Shown: positions 1-17,741 of the stretch, one piece after another
How the letters are laid out: each line of letters starts with the position of its first letter
Position numbering within the stretch: position 1 is the first letter of the stretch
DNA from: Cacajao melanocephalus
Taxonomy: Eukaryota; Chordata; Mammalia; Primates; Pitheciidae
Length of the DNA stretch: 64,000 bases
Direction: 5' to 3'
Assembly: GCA_963573385.1 (NCBI GenBank)
Contig: CAUYLG010026720.1
Span: 1 to 64,000 of the forward strand
Notes under the pieces: model-generated
What the model was told of the DNA's origin: nothing
Databases searched by the model: none
The model's input: the letters and a program-made list of their open reading frames with translations, nothing else
Program-made: the position numbers and the translations under genes

Positions 1-27
1 ACCGGCATGTGTCATTGTGCCCGGCCC
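1..27 (-). repeat. Alu 5' head, cut by the window edge
   Basis: The first bases match the reverse complement of an Alu start (gtgcccggcc at 18-27); the rest lies outside the window. Confidence 0.6.
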
Positions 28-36
28 ATTTACCCA

Positions 37-51
37 CCCCCCCCCCCCCCC
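37..51. repeat. Poly-C run
   Basis: Fifteen consecutive C residues; a low-complexity tract prone to length change and a possible i-motif/G-quadruplex former. Confidence 0.9.
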
Positions 52-2096
52 GCATTTTACAGACAGGAACACCAAGGCTTACAGCAGCGAAGGCCTTAAT
101 TGGGGACCCACAGAGAGTTAGGCACCTGGGCCCTCGGAGCCCCCACTGAGGCTGGGCACACCTGCGTCCCACTGCATGGTGAAAGTCAAGGGAGGAGAAG
201 AAGGTGGCGCTGGGGACAAAGAGGTGGAGCTATGCAGGCCACCACTCCCCCATCCACGGCCTGGAAGTCATTTCCGTCACAGACAGGGTGCCACTCCTTA
301 CAGACTGATGATTTGGTAGAGCAGAAGGGGTCCAGCTTTAGGGTCTGGGGACCAGAGTGAAGACCCTGTCTGCAGCTGCCTGGACCCAAAGTGACCCTGC
401 TCCTGCCTGCCTGGTCCCCCATCGCCAGCCCCCTGCCATCGGGTCCACTTTATCCTTCTGAGATTTATTCTCGGGCCGCAGAACCTGGAAATAATTTGCT
501 GACAGAGCCCGTCCCGGCAGGTGCTTTAATTGGTTTTGTGGGAGCAGGCCTATTTAGAGAGAAACAGAAATTACGGTGGTGCTGCCACCTTCTCTCTGTA
601 ATGGGGGCTTTGGAGTGTAGGGGGTGGGGGAGGAAAAGGCGGCTCTGGAAAGCAGAGACCCTGGTTTTTCTCTGGGGGTGCAGGTGCTGGGGCCTGGGTG
701 TCCTGGGCCAGTGGCAGCAGAAGCAGAAGCTGCAGGCCACCCTCTCCAGCCCTGGCTCAGCCTTAGCCTCAGAGCAAGGTGGCTTCTCATCCTGAGTGCT
801 GAGGGCAACAGGAGACTTGGGGACAAAGGGGCCAGGGCAGGGCCGGGGCAGGCAGGGCTCCCGGCCTCAGACTCCAACCTTCCGAAGGAGACCCTTGCCC
901 CTGCCGGGTGGGCACCTTCTAAAACACAAATCAGATGGGTCACTCCTTGGCTCCAACCCCTTCCATGGCTCCCCATTGTCCTCAGAATGAAGCCAGCTTC
1001 CTTAGTTTGGCCCAATTGACCTCTGGCGACCTCTCCAGCCTCATTGTCCTTCACACCTGTCCTCACCCACCTCCTCCCCATGGTCTTTAGTCTTCTCTGG
1101 TGGGCTCCTGTGTGTCCCACCCTATGCTAACCCCGCAATTGTCCATGGTCAAGGAGAGCATTGTTGCCTCATTTTACAGATGAGGAAAAGTAGGCTCAGA
1201 AAGGTTAAGACACTTGCTGGAGGTCACACAACAGGGCAGGGACTTGAACCCAGGCCTGGCTGGTATACAAGCACACACTTAACTAGCAAGTTATAGGTGG
1301 AATTAGCCAAGCTCCCTCCAAGCCCCATGCTTTCCCTGGAAATACCCCTCCCTGCATTTTACCACTGGCAAACTCCTACTCATCCTTCAAAGCCCGCTTC
1401 ATATCACTTTCTTGAGAATCCTTGCCTGACTGACTAGTCCCACCTCTAATCTCTCCTCTGAGCTTCCCCAACGCCCAGCCAAGCCTTTCAGCTCAGCTGT
1501 GATCTCTGGGTTCATCATTTTCTGTGTCAGTGTCTGTCTTTTCCACTTCCTCCCTCACCTCGGACTGGGAAATCCAGCTATATTGTTTCTCATCCTACAG
1601 GCTAAGGGTTGCAGCCCTGGAAGCTCTGATAGGTCCAGGATCCTGGACCTGGGCTCCCGGCTTTCTGCCGGATTGAGCAGCTCTGTGTGAGCCTGAGCAA
1701 GAAGCTGTGCCTCGGCGGACGCAGTCTGCTCATCTGTAAAATGAGAGGGTCAGCCTAGAGGCATCTGACAGTTGGGGACTCTGAGGGCCAGATGTGGGCT
1801 GGAACATCATGCCATGTGACCCTCGTGAGTGTGACTCACATGATGTATGTGTGAGTGGGTAGCCACGCCCCATGCCAGGGTGGGTCACCTCATGGGGCCA
1901 TCACTGATGCCCGGCCCAACCTGGGATCCAGGTGCTGGCCACGGTCTGGGCTAGGAGGCTTGGGCGGAGCTGGGAGGTGAGCTCGAGGCAGGGCTGGAAT
2001 CTCAGCTCCGCCACTCACTTGCCTCTTGTGAGCTCGGGGAGGCCTGACCTCGCCAAGCCTCAGCTTCATCTGTAGAATCACGGGAAGAAGAATGTG
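52..2096. other. Non-coding stretch with old SINE/LINE pieces
   Basis: No supported gene. An L2-like plus-strand piece is at about 950-1,060 and another at 1,340-1,540. MIR pieces are at 1,140-1,290 (minus), 1,650-1,760 (plus) and 1,985-2,090 (plus), recognised by the attttacagatgagg or catctgtaaaatg core. 52-940 shows nothing I recognise. The open frames here are short and overlap on both strands, as expected by chance in GC-rich DNA. Confidence 0.6.
1140..1290 (-). repeat. MIR SINE
   Basis: Contains attttacagatgaggaaa, then a gaggtcacacaacaggg block and a ttgaacccagg block in MIR antisense order. Confidence 0.75.
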
Positions 2097-2388
2097 GTCA
2101 TGTGCCGTGGAAGGACATTGCAGTCACCAAGGGCCTGCATGTACAACAGTGGTCCCATAAGATTATAACACTGTGTTTCTCCTGTACCTGTTCTGTGTGT
2201 AGATACATAAATACGTCCCACTGTGCCACAGTTGCCTACAGCATTCTGTCCAGTGACAGGAACTCCGGGGCGTAGCCAGGGGCAGGCGCCCGGAGTGTGG
2301 CTGCACCACCTAGGCTGGCGTAAGTCCACTCTATGCTGTTCGCAACTGATGCATGTCTCAGAACACATCCCCGTTGTTAAGGACAAAG
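2097..2388 (-). mobile_element. MER2-like DNA transposon (Tigger group)
   Basis: The order gtggtcccataagattata, gtagatacataaatac, gtaagtccactctatg, cagaacacatccccgttgtt follows a MER2-type consensus as I remember it, in reverse orientation. It is a non-autonomous fossil with no transposase. Confidence 0.6.
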
Positions 2389-2390
2389 GA

Positions 2391-3149
2391 CTCTAGTGCC
2401 ACTGCACAGGGCTGATTTGCTGAGGGTCACAGGAGAGACTCTCACAGTGGCACAGAGCATGAGTTCCAGGGCCCTCACTGTTGTTATCTTCACAAGTGTT
2501 GGGTGCCACGTCCTTGCTGGGCCTGGTAGGTGGTGGTGGGCAGTGACTGAAGGATCTAGTGTAGACAGACAACCAGGTTAATTCGAAGAGGTCAGGCCAG
2601 GACAATAGGCCAGGGAGGGGCTTGGTTTCTGGGGTTTTCGGTGGAAATTGAGGCTGGGTCTCCAAGGGCCTTTTTTCCTGGTGTGATTTTTCAAAGAATC
2701 CAGGACAGAGTTAAACAGGCAGGTGGAGTCCCTGAGGACAGATGGGAAGGATGTGGGTGGGGGGCTCAGGAGAGCTGGGGGCTGGGTGGAGAGAGGGGCA
2801 GAGCTCTCTGGATGAGTGGATGATGTGGGAGAAACAGGGTCAGAGAACTGCATGGGGTGGAGAGAGGTTGCAGGCCTGGTTCAGCTGCCCCAATTCCACA
2901 TAAAGCCAGAGTCAAGGCCCTGTCCTGGGCCTCAGTTTCCCCTCTGTAAACGTGGAAACGGCCCCTCCCTGTGGCAGTGGCGGGACCTGGCTTCAGCTCC
3001 CTGGGCCCTGACTATGCCGCCTGGACCCGGACAGCTGAAACACCCCTTCCCTTTCCACGAGGACCGAGTCAGAGGCCTGAGCCGGCCGGGCTGTCTGCTG
3101 CAGGGCGGCAGACGTGGCTGGGAGCCCCCGGAGGAGGAAGAGAGAACCG
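2391..3149. other. GC-rich flank of the CpG island
   Basis: Mostly unique sequence. A weak MIR-like ctcagtttcccctctgtaaa is at 2,930-2,950. Nothing else is recognised. Confidence 0.5.
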
Positions 3150-3186
3150 GGAGCCAGAGGGAGCCGGGCCCACCTCGGGGCGCCCA

Positions 3187-3193
3187 GGGGCGG
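3187..3193 (+). promoter_or_regulatory. GC box (SP1-type)
   Basis: GGGGCGG inside the CpG island; a common core of SP/KLF sites. Occurrence by chance is likely in such GC-rich sequence. Confidence 0.4.
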
Positions 3194-3215
3194 AGAATCC
3201 AGCTGCGGAATTCTG

Positions 3216-3229
3216 TCCGTAGGTGGCGC
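3216..3229 (+). promoter_or_regulatory. CTCF-like motif
   Basis: TCCGTAGGTGGCGC matches the core CCASYAGRKGGCRS at 12 of 14 positions, including the whole AGGTGGCGC half. It sits inside the CpG island. Confidence 0.45.
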
Positions 3230-3978
3230 CGCGAGGCTGCAGTTGGGCCTCCGTCGCCCGGGCCAAGGGTGGCGCGGAGCCGGGACCCGCGGGGCTTCTG
3301 GGTCTCGCGTGGCCGTCCCCGCCGCCGTCGGTCCGCGGAGATCTCGTGTGTATTTAGGGCACCCAGGTTCGCACCCTGGCCCGCCAAGGCCCAGGGCGAC
3401 GCGCGGGCACCGGACGGGCCCCTTCCCCCGTTCCATCCCCCCTCCCCGCAGCTGCCACCGCTGGGCCTCGGCTGCGAAGGCTCCAGAAACGGGCCCCCGC
3501 ACCCTGGGGACTTCCCAGCCGCGCGGGCGTGCGCGGGAGCCGGGGTCCGGGTGGCTGCTAGTGCGGATCCACCCGCGTGGCGCGAGGGCCCCGGAGGGGA
3601 AGGGCCGCGCTCCGGGCCGTGTCCGCGGGGCGTGTGCGTGCGGGGACGCCGTGGGCGCGGTGGCTGGGGACCCTTCCTTTGTTCCCGCGCCTCCTCCTCT
3701 GCAGGCCCGGGTCGCGGAGGACGCGAGGCCCCGGTGCGAGCTGTGCGCGTGGGGACGCGAGCGACCGTGGGCAGGGACGGGCAGGCGCCCCGTCCTCCCG
3801 CCTTCGGGCTCCCTGGCTGCTTCCCCGAGGGCAGCCTTGGCTGGGAGACGTCACCTCCACCCCGGAGGAAGGAAGAGGGGCCGCGTGTGCGCGTCTCTGT
3901 CACGCCTCCTCCGAGGCCACGCTGCGCCTGGAGAAAGCCCTTTGATCCCCTCTCTATCTTTTCTTTTCTTTCTTTCCT

Positions 3979-4266
3979 TTTTTTTTTTTTTAGACGGAGT
4001 CTAACTCTGCCGCCCAGGCTGGAGTGCACTGGCGCAATCTCGGCTCACTGCAACCTCCGCCTCCCGGGTTCAAGAGATTCTCTGCCTCAGCCTCCCGAGT
4101 AGCTGGGACTACAGGCGCCCGCCACACCTGGCTAATTTTGTACTTTTAGTAGAGACGCGGTTTCACTATGTTGGCCAGACTGGTCTCGAACTCCTGACCT
4201 CAGGTGATCCGCCCACCTCGGCCTCTCAAAGTGCTGGGATTACAGGCGTGAGCCACCGCGCCCCTA
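3979..4266 (-). mobile_element. Alu, near full length
   Basis: T-rich tail, then gacggagtctaactctgc through both monomers to gagccaccgcgcccc. An open frame from the CpG island runs into it but is not a gene. Confidence 0.95.
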
Positions 4267-4769
4267 GCTGTCTTGGATGCAGAACCTGCTTCAGGTCTCG
4301 CAGCTGGAAAGGGGCATCGGAGCCTCTGGGGACGTTCCTGACTCCAGGCCCGGGCCAACTGCGGGGTGGAGGGTCGGACTTCCCCTAAACCAGCCACCCG
4401 AGGGAGCGGGTGAGCTGCCGGTGCCTGGAGATGAGGACCGTAGATCCTTCCCAGCCCAAGGGCTCCCTAGGACCGCAGGTCTTTCCCAGCCCAAGGGCTT
4501 CCAGAATCCACACAGCAAGCTCTAGGAGGCACCCTGGATGTTAGGGTGGGAGAAGGGGTTCAGAGATGAGCGTCCCAGCCAGGGAAGTCCCATCCAGCAG
4601 AGCTGGTGAGGCCTGTGGCTCATCCCCAGCGGCGTGATCAGAGGAGGAGGGGGCAGGAAGGTGGCCTCGCAGGAGCCAGAGCTTGGGGGCCGGGGCCTCA
4701 ATGCCAGAAAAATAGAAATTTGGACTTTTCTCCCACGGGGGCAGTTCCCCCCTAGTCCCCTGCCCCCAA
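4267..4769. other. Unique stretch left of the CA array
   Basis: No gene. It contains an imperfect 39-bp tandem duplication with the shared core ttcccagcccaagggct at 4,448-4,464 and 4,483-4,499. Confidence 0.5.
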
Positions 4770-5383
4770 GACACACACACAGACACACACACGCACACAC
4801 ACAGACACACACACACCAGACACATACCACAGATATACAGACACACCACACATCACATGCACACACCACACGCAGACACACCACACACACCACACAGACA
4901 CAACAGGCACTCCACACACACCACCCCCCACAGTCATACACATCACACACAGACACACATATCACACACACACCAGACACACACACACCATACACACATA
5001 CCACACATACACCAGAAACACACACCACACAGACACAACAGGCACTCCACACACACACCCCATACAGACACACCACACAGACACACATACCACACACACA
5101 CACTAGACATACACCATACACCAGACACACATACCACACGCACCACACACACACCTCACACAGACACACCACACACATCACATGCACACACCACACACAC
5201 ACACCACACCACCCACACAGACACACATCACACAGACAAAACAGACACTCCACACACACACACACAGACACACACACATCACACACACAGACACATACAC
5301 CATATGGACACACCACACATACCACACAGACATACCACACATATACCATACACACAGACACCACACACCACACACATACACCA

Positions 5384-5414
<31 letters not shown>

Positions 5415-5545
5415 CCATACACACATCACAGACACATACACCATACACACACCACACACACAGACACATACTATACACACACAGACACGCAACAGACACA
5501 CCACACAGACACATCATACACACAACACACACACACACACACAGA
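4770..5545. repeat. Large CA-rich variable tandem array
   Basis: About 776 bases built almost only of C and A, with scattered T and G, as short variants of (CA)n, cacacc, cagaca and catac. Longer units recur: acaggcactc at 4,903 and 5,038 (acagacactc at 5,241), and catcacatgc at 4,851 and 5,176. Low stop density gives long open frames on both strands, none of them a gene. Length is likely variable between people. Confidence 0.95.
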
Positions 5546-7510
5546 GGAGCAGAGCAAGGGATGGCCATGCTGTGTGATTTGGGAAGGTGGCTCACCCTCT
5601 CTGAGTTGTTTATAAAGGGCACTGGACCCAGGCCTGGCCAATCAAAGGTCTGATCCGAATGTTCTTATTGGTTTAGAAGTGGGCATGTGACCCTCTCCTG
5701 GCCAATTAGAGGCTTTCCTGATGGAAAAGGTGGAAAGCCACCTTCCCGGGGTTCCCGAGCCCCAAAGCACCGTTTGACTTGAGCTGCTTTGCATTCTCTC
5801 TGTCCTGCCATCGAGAAAGTCCTGAGCGGCTCAAAAGTAATACTGACACTGTGCAGCGCCCTTCCCACGCCGGCGGCCATTCCCCATGGGAGGGGAAGTG
5901 CTGGGGGTGCCGTGGGTGACCAGGACGAGCCGCCGCCCCTCTGCTGGCCTTAGTGCCCTTGTCCATGAAACGGGGCTAGTGGTTCCTCTCTCAGGGCTGC
6001 TGCGAGGACTAAGTCACCGCGGTGGCGGCCGGCAGGAGGGGCTGTCAGTCCTGGGGCAAGGGTGACAGGGGCAGTGGTCAGTGGGCTCCGGAAGGGAGGC
6101 TCCCCTCCTTGCCCCGGAGGGCTGGGTCTGGGCGAGTGTGGATACAGCGAGACGGGCAGGAGGGAGGGAGGGCCGTGGTGGAGGCCCCAGGATCCCCACC
6201 CTTGCCTTGACACGGATCATCGGAGGGGGCCTGCAGTTTCACGTGCGGCCCCACAGCCCCCTGCCTCCAGCCAGGGACAAGGAACAGGGGAGATCCAGAG
6301 GTGAGAGAGGAGGTGCACAGTAGCTGCAGGACTGTATCCTGGTGAAGGGCAATGCTGCCCCACACGGCGCCTCTGCCAGTCCCCAGCTCACCAAGGCTGG
6401 AGCCCCCAGTGACTCTGCTAGTCACATCTGTGAGATCACCCCTGCTCACCTCTCTGTCCTCACCTCTTCCCTCTCCCCCTGGCCACCTGCAGCCTCCTCC
6501 TGCCTGCTCAGCCGTGGGTCTCTTTCCCTCTGATTCACTCACCATGGGACCGCCAGGCACTCCCAAATTCAGACATGACCATGAGCTGTGCCAGCTTGAA
6601 ACCCAAGCATGACTCCCTGCCACGTGCTGGACCAGTCCTGAGTTCCTAAACCACCTTCAGGGCTCCCTGCACCTGCAACTCCCACTCCTGCTGTGCCCCA
6701 TCCTGTGTGCTGGGTGAACTGGGTTCTTTCGGGCCCTCCAGCCCTGGATGCAAAAGCCGAAGCAGCAAGGCGAGGGGCACCCGCTGTGGAATTTGAACCA
6801 GGGTTTCCCTCTCTCTGAGCTCCAAAACCAAGGGCCAGTCACACTATCTCTGACTCTCAGCTTTCTGATCTACAAGATGGAGATGGTGACAGAGTAACCA
6901 ACTCCTAGGGCAGTTGTGGGACATGTGAAGCGTTCAGCCCAGGGTCTGGCACCCAGAGAGGGCCAGGCCTGCGTGAACCACAGTTGTATGGTTATCATCA
7001 GTGCTTGTCTAAGGAAGCCCCATTCAGCTTGAACCCAGCTCTCCAGGGAAAGCTCACTGACACCCTCCTCACACACCCCCCTCGGCCTTCTTTGCTCACC
7101 CCCAATGTGATGTGCAAGGAATGAGTCTTCGGGGTGTCGCTTGTGTCTCCAGCTACTCCTCTGGGAATTCTGTCCCAGACTGCAGAGAGATGCAAGGTGG
7201 GGACACATGGCCATGGGGACAGAGAACCCTGAGAGGGACTGGGGAATAGAGGCATTGTTTGCAAATGATTGCAGCAATCAAGAGAGACTCCACATCCCAG
7301 ACACAAGGAGGAGACCTGTGAGTCCTGAGTGAGGCAGAATGTGATTTGAGTCAAGTAGAAGGGCAGGGAGGTGAGGCGGTGCCCACAATGAGGAAGCGGA
7401 TGATGAAGGAAATCGCCAGGGCAAGCTCGGTTCTTTGCAAGTGCGTGTTTTTGTTGTCTAGGCTGTTGAAAAATATGTTCTTTCCTCATCATCAGAAAAC
7501 TAGACAGTGG
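5546..7510. other. Non-coding stretch with old repeat pieces
   Basis: No supported gene. 5,600-5,730 resembles an old LTR-type repeat with ccaatcaaagg and gggcatgtgaccc blocks. MIR-like pieces lie at about 5,930-6,025 (plus) and 6,830-6,985 (plus). 6,030-6,800 and 6,990-7,500 show nothing recognised. Confidence 0.5.
6830..6985 (+). repeat. MIR SINE
   Basis: The order gggccagtcacac, ctttctgatctacaagatgg, and tctggcacccagag follows MIR sense orientation. Confidence 0.6.
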
Positions 7511-8801
<1,291 letters not shown>

Positions 8802-8823
8802 AGGTTTTGTCTTATATTATTAT

Positions 8824-8953
8824 TATGATTGTTTTTAGAGATGGGGTCTCACTGTGTTGCCCAGGTTGGACTCGAACTCCTGGGTCCAGGTGATTCTCCT
8901 GCATTGGCCTCCCAAGTAGCTAGGACTATAGGTGTGTGCCGCTGCACCTGGCG
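8824..8953 (-). mobile_element. Alu monomer-like fragment
   Basis: Tttttagagatggggtctca through gtgccgctgcacctggc; a single-monomer piece adjoining the preceding Alu. Confidence 0.8.
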
Positions 8954-8955
8954 GG

Positions 8956-9749
8956 ACTTTGGGTTTTGTTCAAAGCCTGTGGGAACAGTTACTGGAGGGT
9001 TTTAAGCAAGATAAGGGCAGAGGGGGCGCATCCACGGACGTGGGTTTCTAAAGCCTCCCCCGGTTGTTGAGGGGAGGATAGCTGGGAGGCGTGGAGGGGC
9101 TGTGGCCCATGTGCAGGGGAGATGGGGTGCTGGGTCCAGGAAGCAGGTGGTGGATGGGGGCTGACAGTACTTGCTGAGGGACTGGGCGTGGGGTGTGACG
9201 GACAGGAGGCCTGAGGGCCCTCCTGGGTTTCTGGCTTATATAATTGAGTGGATGAAGCATCTGTTTTTTGAATGAGGAGTAGGTTTGGGGCTCCAGCTTG
9301 GCATGATGAGAGCCTGGTGAAGCTTTGGGCCTGATTCATGCCAGGCTCTGGATCTCGGGGGCTCTGAGTGGCCTGTCCGCCTCAGACATCATGCCATGTG
9401 GGCCTCGAGATGTTTTCTGTTAGTGAAAGAATGTGGTCCCTCGCAGGTGGCCCCGTGGCCAGGGCCGGGCTGCTCTGCTCTGTCAAGAGGGCTTAGCTGC
9501 CTAGGGTCTCTCAGTCCCCGCATATCCCTGGCTCCCTATATCCTGGGATACAGGCCCTTTCACTAGAGGGACAGGAAGGAGCTAGGGAAGGTGGGAAGGC
9601 CAGAGTGCCTAGGGTGGGCAGGAGGCTGTGTTTGCCAAGGTCCTAGGCTCCCTGGTGTCTTGGTCAGGAGACTGGACCTGAGTTTGGAGCCTATGAGGCC
9701 CCCAAAGCATGGGCCAGAGTAGGGGGGCGGAGTGTGGTGGGGCAGGTAG
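8956..9749. other. Mostly unique stretch
   Basis: The first 50 bases (actggagggttttaagca) match a common ancient interspersed repeat. The rest shows no gene and no recognised feature. Confidence 0.5.
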
Positions 9750-9812
9750 CCTTGTCTTTGGAATCAGAGAGACTTGGGTTCAGATTCTAGTTCTCCCATA
9801 TGGTAGCTCTGA

Positions 9813-10160
<348 letters not shown>

Positions 10161-10188
10161 AGTAATATGGGAGAAAAATTATAATCTT

Positions 10189-10528
<340 letters not shown>

Positions 10529-10546
10529 TTAAGATGAGGTACTGTG

Positions 10547-10731
10547 GGCCGGGCGTGGTGGCTCACCCCTGTGATCCCGGAGAGGCCGAGGGGAGTGGAT
10601 TGCTGGAGCCCAGGAGTTGGAGGCCATCCTTGGCAACATGGTGAAACCCCACCTTTACCAAAAATACAAAAATTAGCCCGTTTCAAAATAAATAAATGGA
10701 TTAAAATTTAACAATAAAGTAAATTTTTAAA
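10547..10731 (+). mobile_element. Alu left-monomer fragment, inside the MIR
   Basis: Starts gggccgggcgtggtggctca, breaks after aaaattagcccg, then an A-rich tail with aaataaataaatgg. Confidence 0.85.
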
Positions 10732-10802
10732 AAAGAGATGGCACATATGGAGTACTTGGCACAGCACACAGCGAATGCTCAGTAAATTTAACTATTACGA
10801 TG

Positions 10803-12639
<1,837 letters not shown>

Positions 12640-12681
12640 TAATACCATGTATGGGTTTGCGTGACTCAGAAATTTCTTTTA

Positions 12682-14086
<1,405 letters not shown>

Positions 14087-14099
14087 AAAACATATAATC

Positions 14100-15330
<1,231 letters not shown>

Positions 15331-15556
15331 TATTGTTATTATTTCTTGAGATGGAGTACAGTGGTGTGATCTTGGCTTACTGCAAGCTCCCCTCCTGGGT
15401 TCAAGCGATTCTCCTGCCTCAGCCTCCCGAGAAGCTGGGACTACAGGTATGCGCCACTAAGCCCAGCTAATTTTTGTATTTTTAGTAGAGATGGGGTTTC
15501 ACCATGTTGGTCAGGCTGGTCTCATACTCCTGACCTCAGGTGATCCACCTGCCCAG
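15331..15556 (-). mobile_element. Alu fragment
   Basis: Gagatggagtacagtggtgt to caggtgatccacctgccc; it has an internal deletion after the T tail and stops before the Alu 5' end. Confidence 0.9.
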
Positions 15557-15684
15557 ATGTGAATGTGGTGCCTGTGCACCCTGGGAGGAGAGGGTGGTTG
15601 TTGTAAAATGTACTGGGTGTGTCTTAATCAGGTGTGGTAAGGTGATAGACATGAAGAGGTCGATGCCACTGAAACAGTGTTTAT

Positions 15685-15842
15685 TGGTCGGGCGTGGTGG
15701 CTCATGCCTGTAGTCCCAGCACTTTTGGAGGCTGAGGTAGATCTCGTGGGCTCAGGAGTTTAAGACCAGCCTGGGTAAAATAGAGACACCCCACCCCATT
15801 TCTATATTAAAATAATAATAGTAAATAAAAATAAAAAAAGAG
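15685..15842 (+). mobile_element. Alu left-monomer element
   Basis: Ggtcgggcgtggtggctcat, a single monomer, then an A/T-rich tail with aataataatag. Confidence 0.85.
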
Positions 15843-17741
15843 AGTGTTTACTACTTACAGCTCCCTGCAGAAGGGGCACAGCACGCCCTTCAGGGCCCCA
15901 TGGAGAAGCTCCAGGGTCGGAGAGGAGACAGCTGGAGGTTGGAGGGAACATGGCCCAGAGCCTTCATCACGGTTTCTGAGGGAAGAAATGGACAAGGCAG
16001 ACTGGGCAAGTTCAAGCACGTGCGGGATTGGATAGGTGATCGATGAGTTTGAATAATTCAGTGGGCTCCGGGCTGCAGGAGTGGTGTCTGGTTGTCTGGT
16101 ACCTGCCCCTGGTACCAGGGCACTGAGACAAGAGTACCTGGGGTGACTTTGGGGTCGATGGATAAAGGAGGTGGGGATGGGGCTTTGGGGTGGTGGGTTT
16201 GCGGCTTTGGGGTGGTGGGTTTGCCTGTGAAAGTCGTGTTCTTTGCTGTCTCTAGGAAGTAGCTCACCCCGGGATGGGCAGTTCCTTCAGGATTAACAAG
16301 GCCCCTAAAATGTCAAAGCATCATAAAATACAGAAAGTAAAACTCAGGATCGACACAGCTGCTCCATGGGCCTCTCATCTGGGTGTCTTCAGGCTGGGGC
16401 CCCATCGACCTTTGCTCACAACTCAGGCTCCATCGTGCCAGGCAGCCTCTCAGGCTTTGGTATTCTCTTGGGCATCCGGGGTCACCAGGCTGCGGGGCAC
16501 CATGGCACAGAGAAGGGAGAGCCGTGAGGTCCTCTGTCTATGAATCACGCAGCTGGGGGCCCTTGCAAGCCTGTCTGGGGTGCTGCTGTCCTTTCTACCC
16601 TGCCCAGGTCTGGAGGCAGAGCCCCCTTATTGAAGACCCACAGAGTCTCCTTGTTCCTCACCTTGGCCTCTGGAATCCGCTCCAGGACCTGCCTTGGCTC
16701 CTGCTAAGGCGTCCTCTCCCCAGGGTAGTGGGGGCCACTGAGGAGGGTCATTTGTAATGGGTGTGGACATTTTTGGTTGTCATGTGGGGACGGTTTGACA
16801 GGGTTGGAGAGCAGATCTGTTTTATAACCACGGCACAGGCTAGAAAGGCACATCCCTCAAGGCACGGAACAGTCACCCAACATGGAGAATTGTCCCCCCC
16901 CAAATCCCAGTAGCACCCTTGTTTGAGAAATGCAAGCTCCCTGTGCACGGGGCAGAGCTGGGACTCAGGAAACACAGAGGGACAAACATCGTGCTTCATT
17001 TTATCAAATCTCATCCTCCCACCTCAGCTCCTTACAGGGGAGAAAACGGAGGCCCGGAGTGGCCATGGGAGATCACCCGGCCATGAAGTCATAGGGCAGG
17101 GACTTCCGTTCACACCTGTCTCCTCTGGAGCCTTCAGCTGTGACCGCCTCATCCAGAAAACCCTCGGAGTGACGGGGCCCTGCTGGGGGAGGTGGGCCCA
17201 GGCCCCTTCCCACAGGAGACCCCTTCCACAGCCTGTCCGAGGGTGTGACCCAAATCATCCTCTCTTGACTTGCATTTGGGCCCCTGCCGTGCTGCCTGGC
17301 GTCCACTGTGGCTGAGTGAGTGCCGTGGGCTTATGTGGACCCTAAGAGAGTTAAGGAACAAACGTGAGGGGTGGTTGTGAGGGTGGATGGAGGGGGATCC
17401 ATCCTGGTTCTGGAGCCTGAGACCTGCTTGTTAAGGTCAGCCCTAATTTGCTGTATGACCCGGGGCTGCTCCTGTGCCTCTCTGTGCCCCATTCCTCCTC
17501 CGCATACCCACCTCACAGAGCTGTCAAGGGCCCCCTCGGCATTGCTGCACACAGTGGGGAGGTCAGGGGGGCGAGGGTGGCATCTGACAGGGGCCTATTG
17601 TGGATGATTCACTAGGGGCCTGCTCTGAGCCAAGCCCTGGGGCTGGTGCTGGGGACCCAGTGGTGGCCAAACAGGCAAAGCTCTTGTCCTCATGGGTTGT
17701 CCAGACCCCTTCTGGTGGGCGATGGTCACACACCCCCTGTG
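15843..17741. other. Non-coding stretch
   Basis: No gene supported. A 22-base unit (ggctttggggtggtgggttt plus gc) is repeated exactly at 16,181-16,202 and 16,203-16,224. A MIR-like piece is at 17,420-17,530 (plus), and an old repeat with gctctgagccaagccctgg at 17,590-17,700. 15,850-16,170 and 16,230-17,400 show nothing recognised. Confidence 0.5.

Larger units (their letters stand above)
3150..3940. promoter_or_regulatory. Orphan CpG island
   Basis: CpG is at or above chance expectation here while it is depleted in the rest of the window; for example 3,241-3,360 has 18 CpG in 120 bases. A GC box (GGGGCGG) lies at 3,187-3,193 and a CTCF-like motif at 3,216-3,229. Such islands normally mark promoters or germline-unmethylated regulatory DNA. 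No coding first exon, TATA box or recognised gene starts here, so an unannotated non-coding transcript or a distal regulatory element is the likeliest reading. The minus-strand Alu at 3,979 bounds it on the right. Confidence 0.75.

Noticed and set aside
2816..4102. 428-residue plus-strand open frame and a 365-residue minus-strand frame over the same region
   Set aside because: Both strands are open because the CpG island is GC-rich and poor in stop codons. The plus frame runs into an Alu, and the protein text is low-complexity with no domain.
4770..5545. CRISPR-like appearance of regular short repeats
   Set aside because: Units are degenerate CA dinucleotide variants without spacers; the genome is a vertebrate.
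4522..5653. Long histidine/threonine and cysteine/valine frames of 250-366 residues
   Set aside because: They are translations of the CA-rich array on the two strands; repeat artefacts.
5611..5706. TATAAA at 5,611 with CCAAT boxes at 5,638, 5,667 (inverted) and 5,702, resembling a promoter
   Set aside because: The surrounding text (gggcatgtgaccc, ccaatcaaagg) looks like an old LTR-type repeat, and no transcript-like sequence or CpG enrichment follows.
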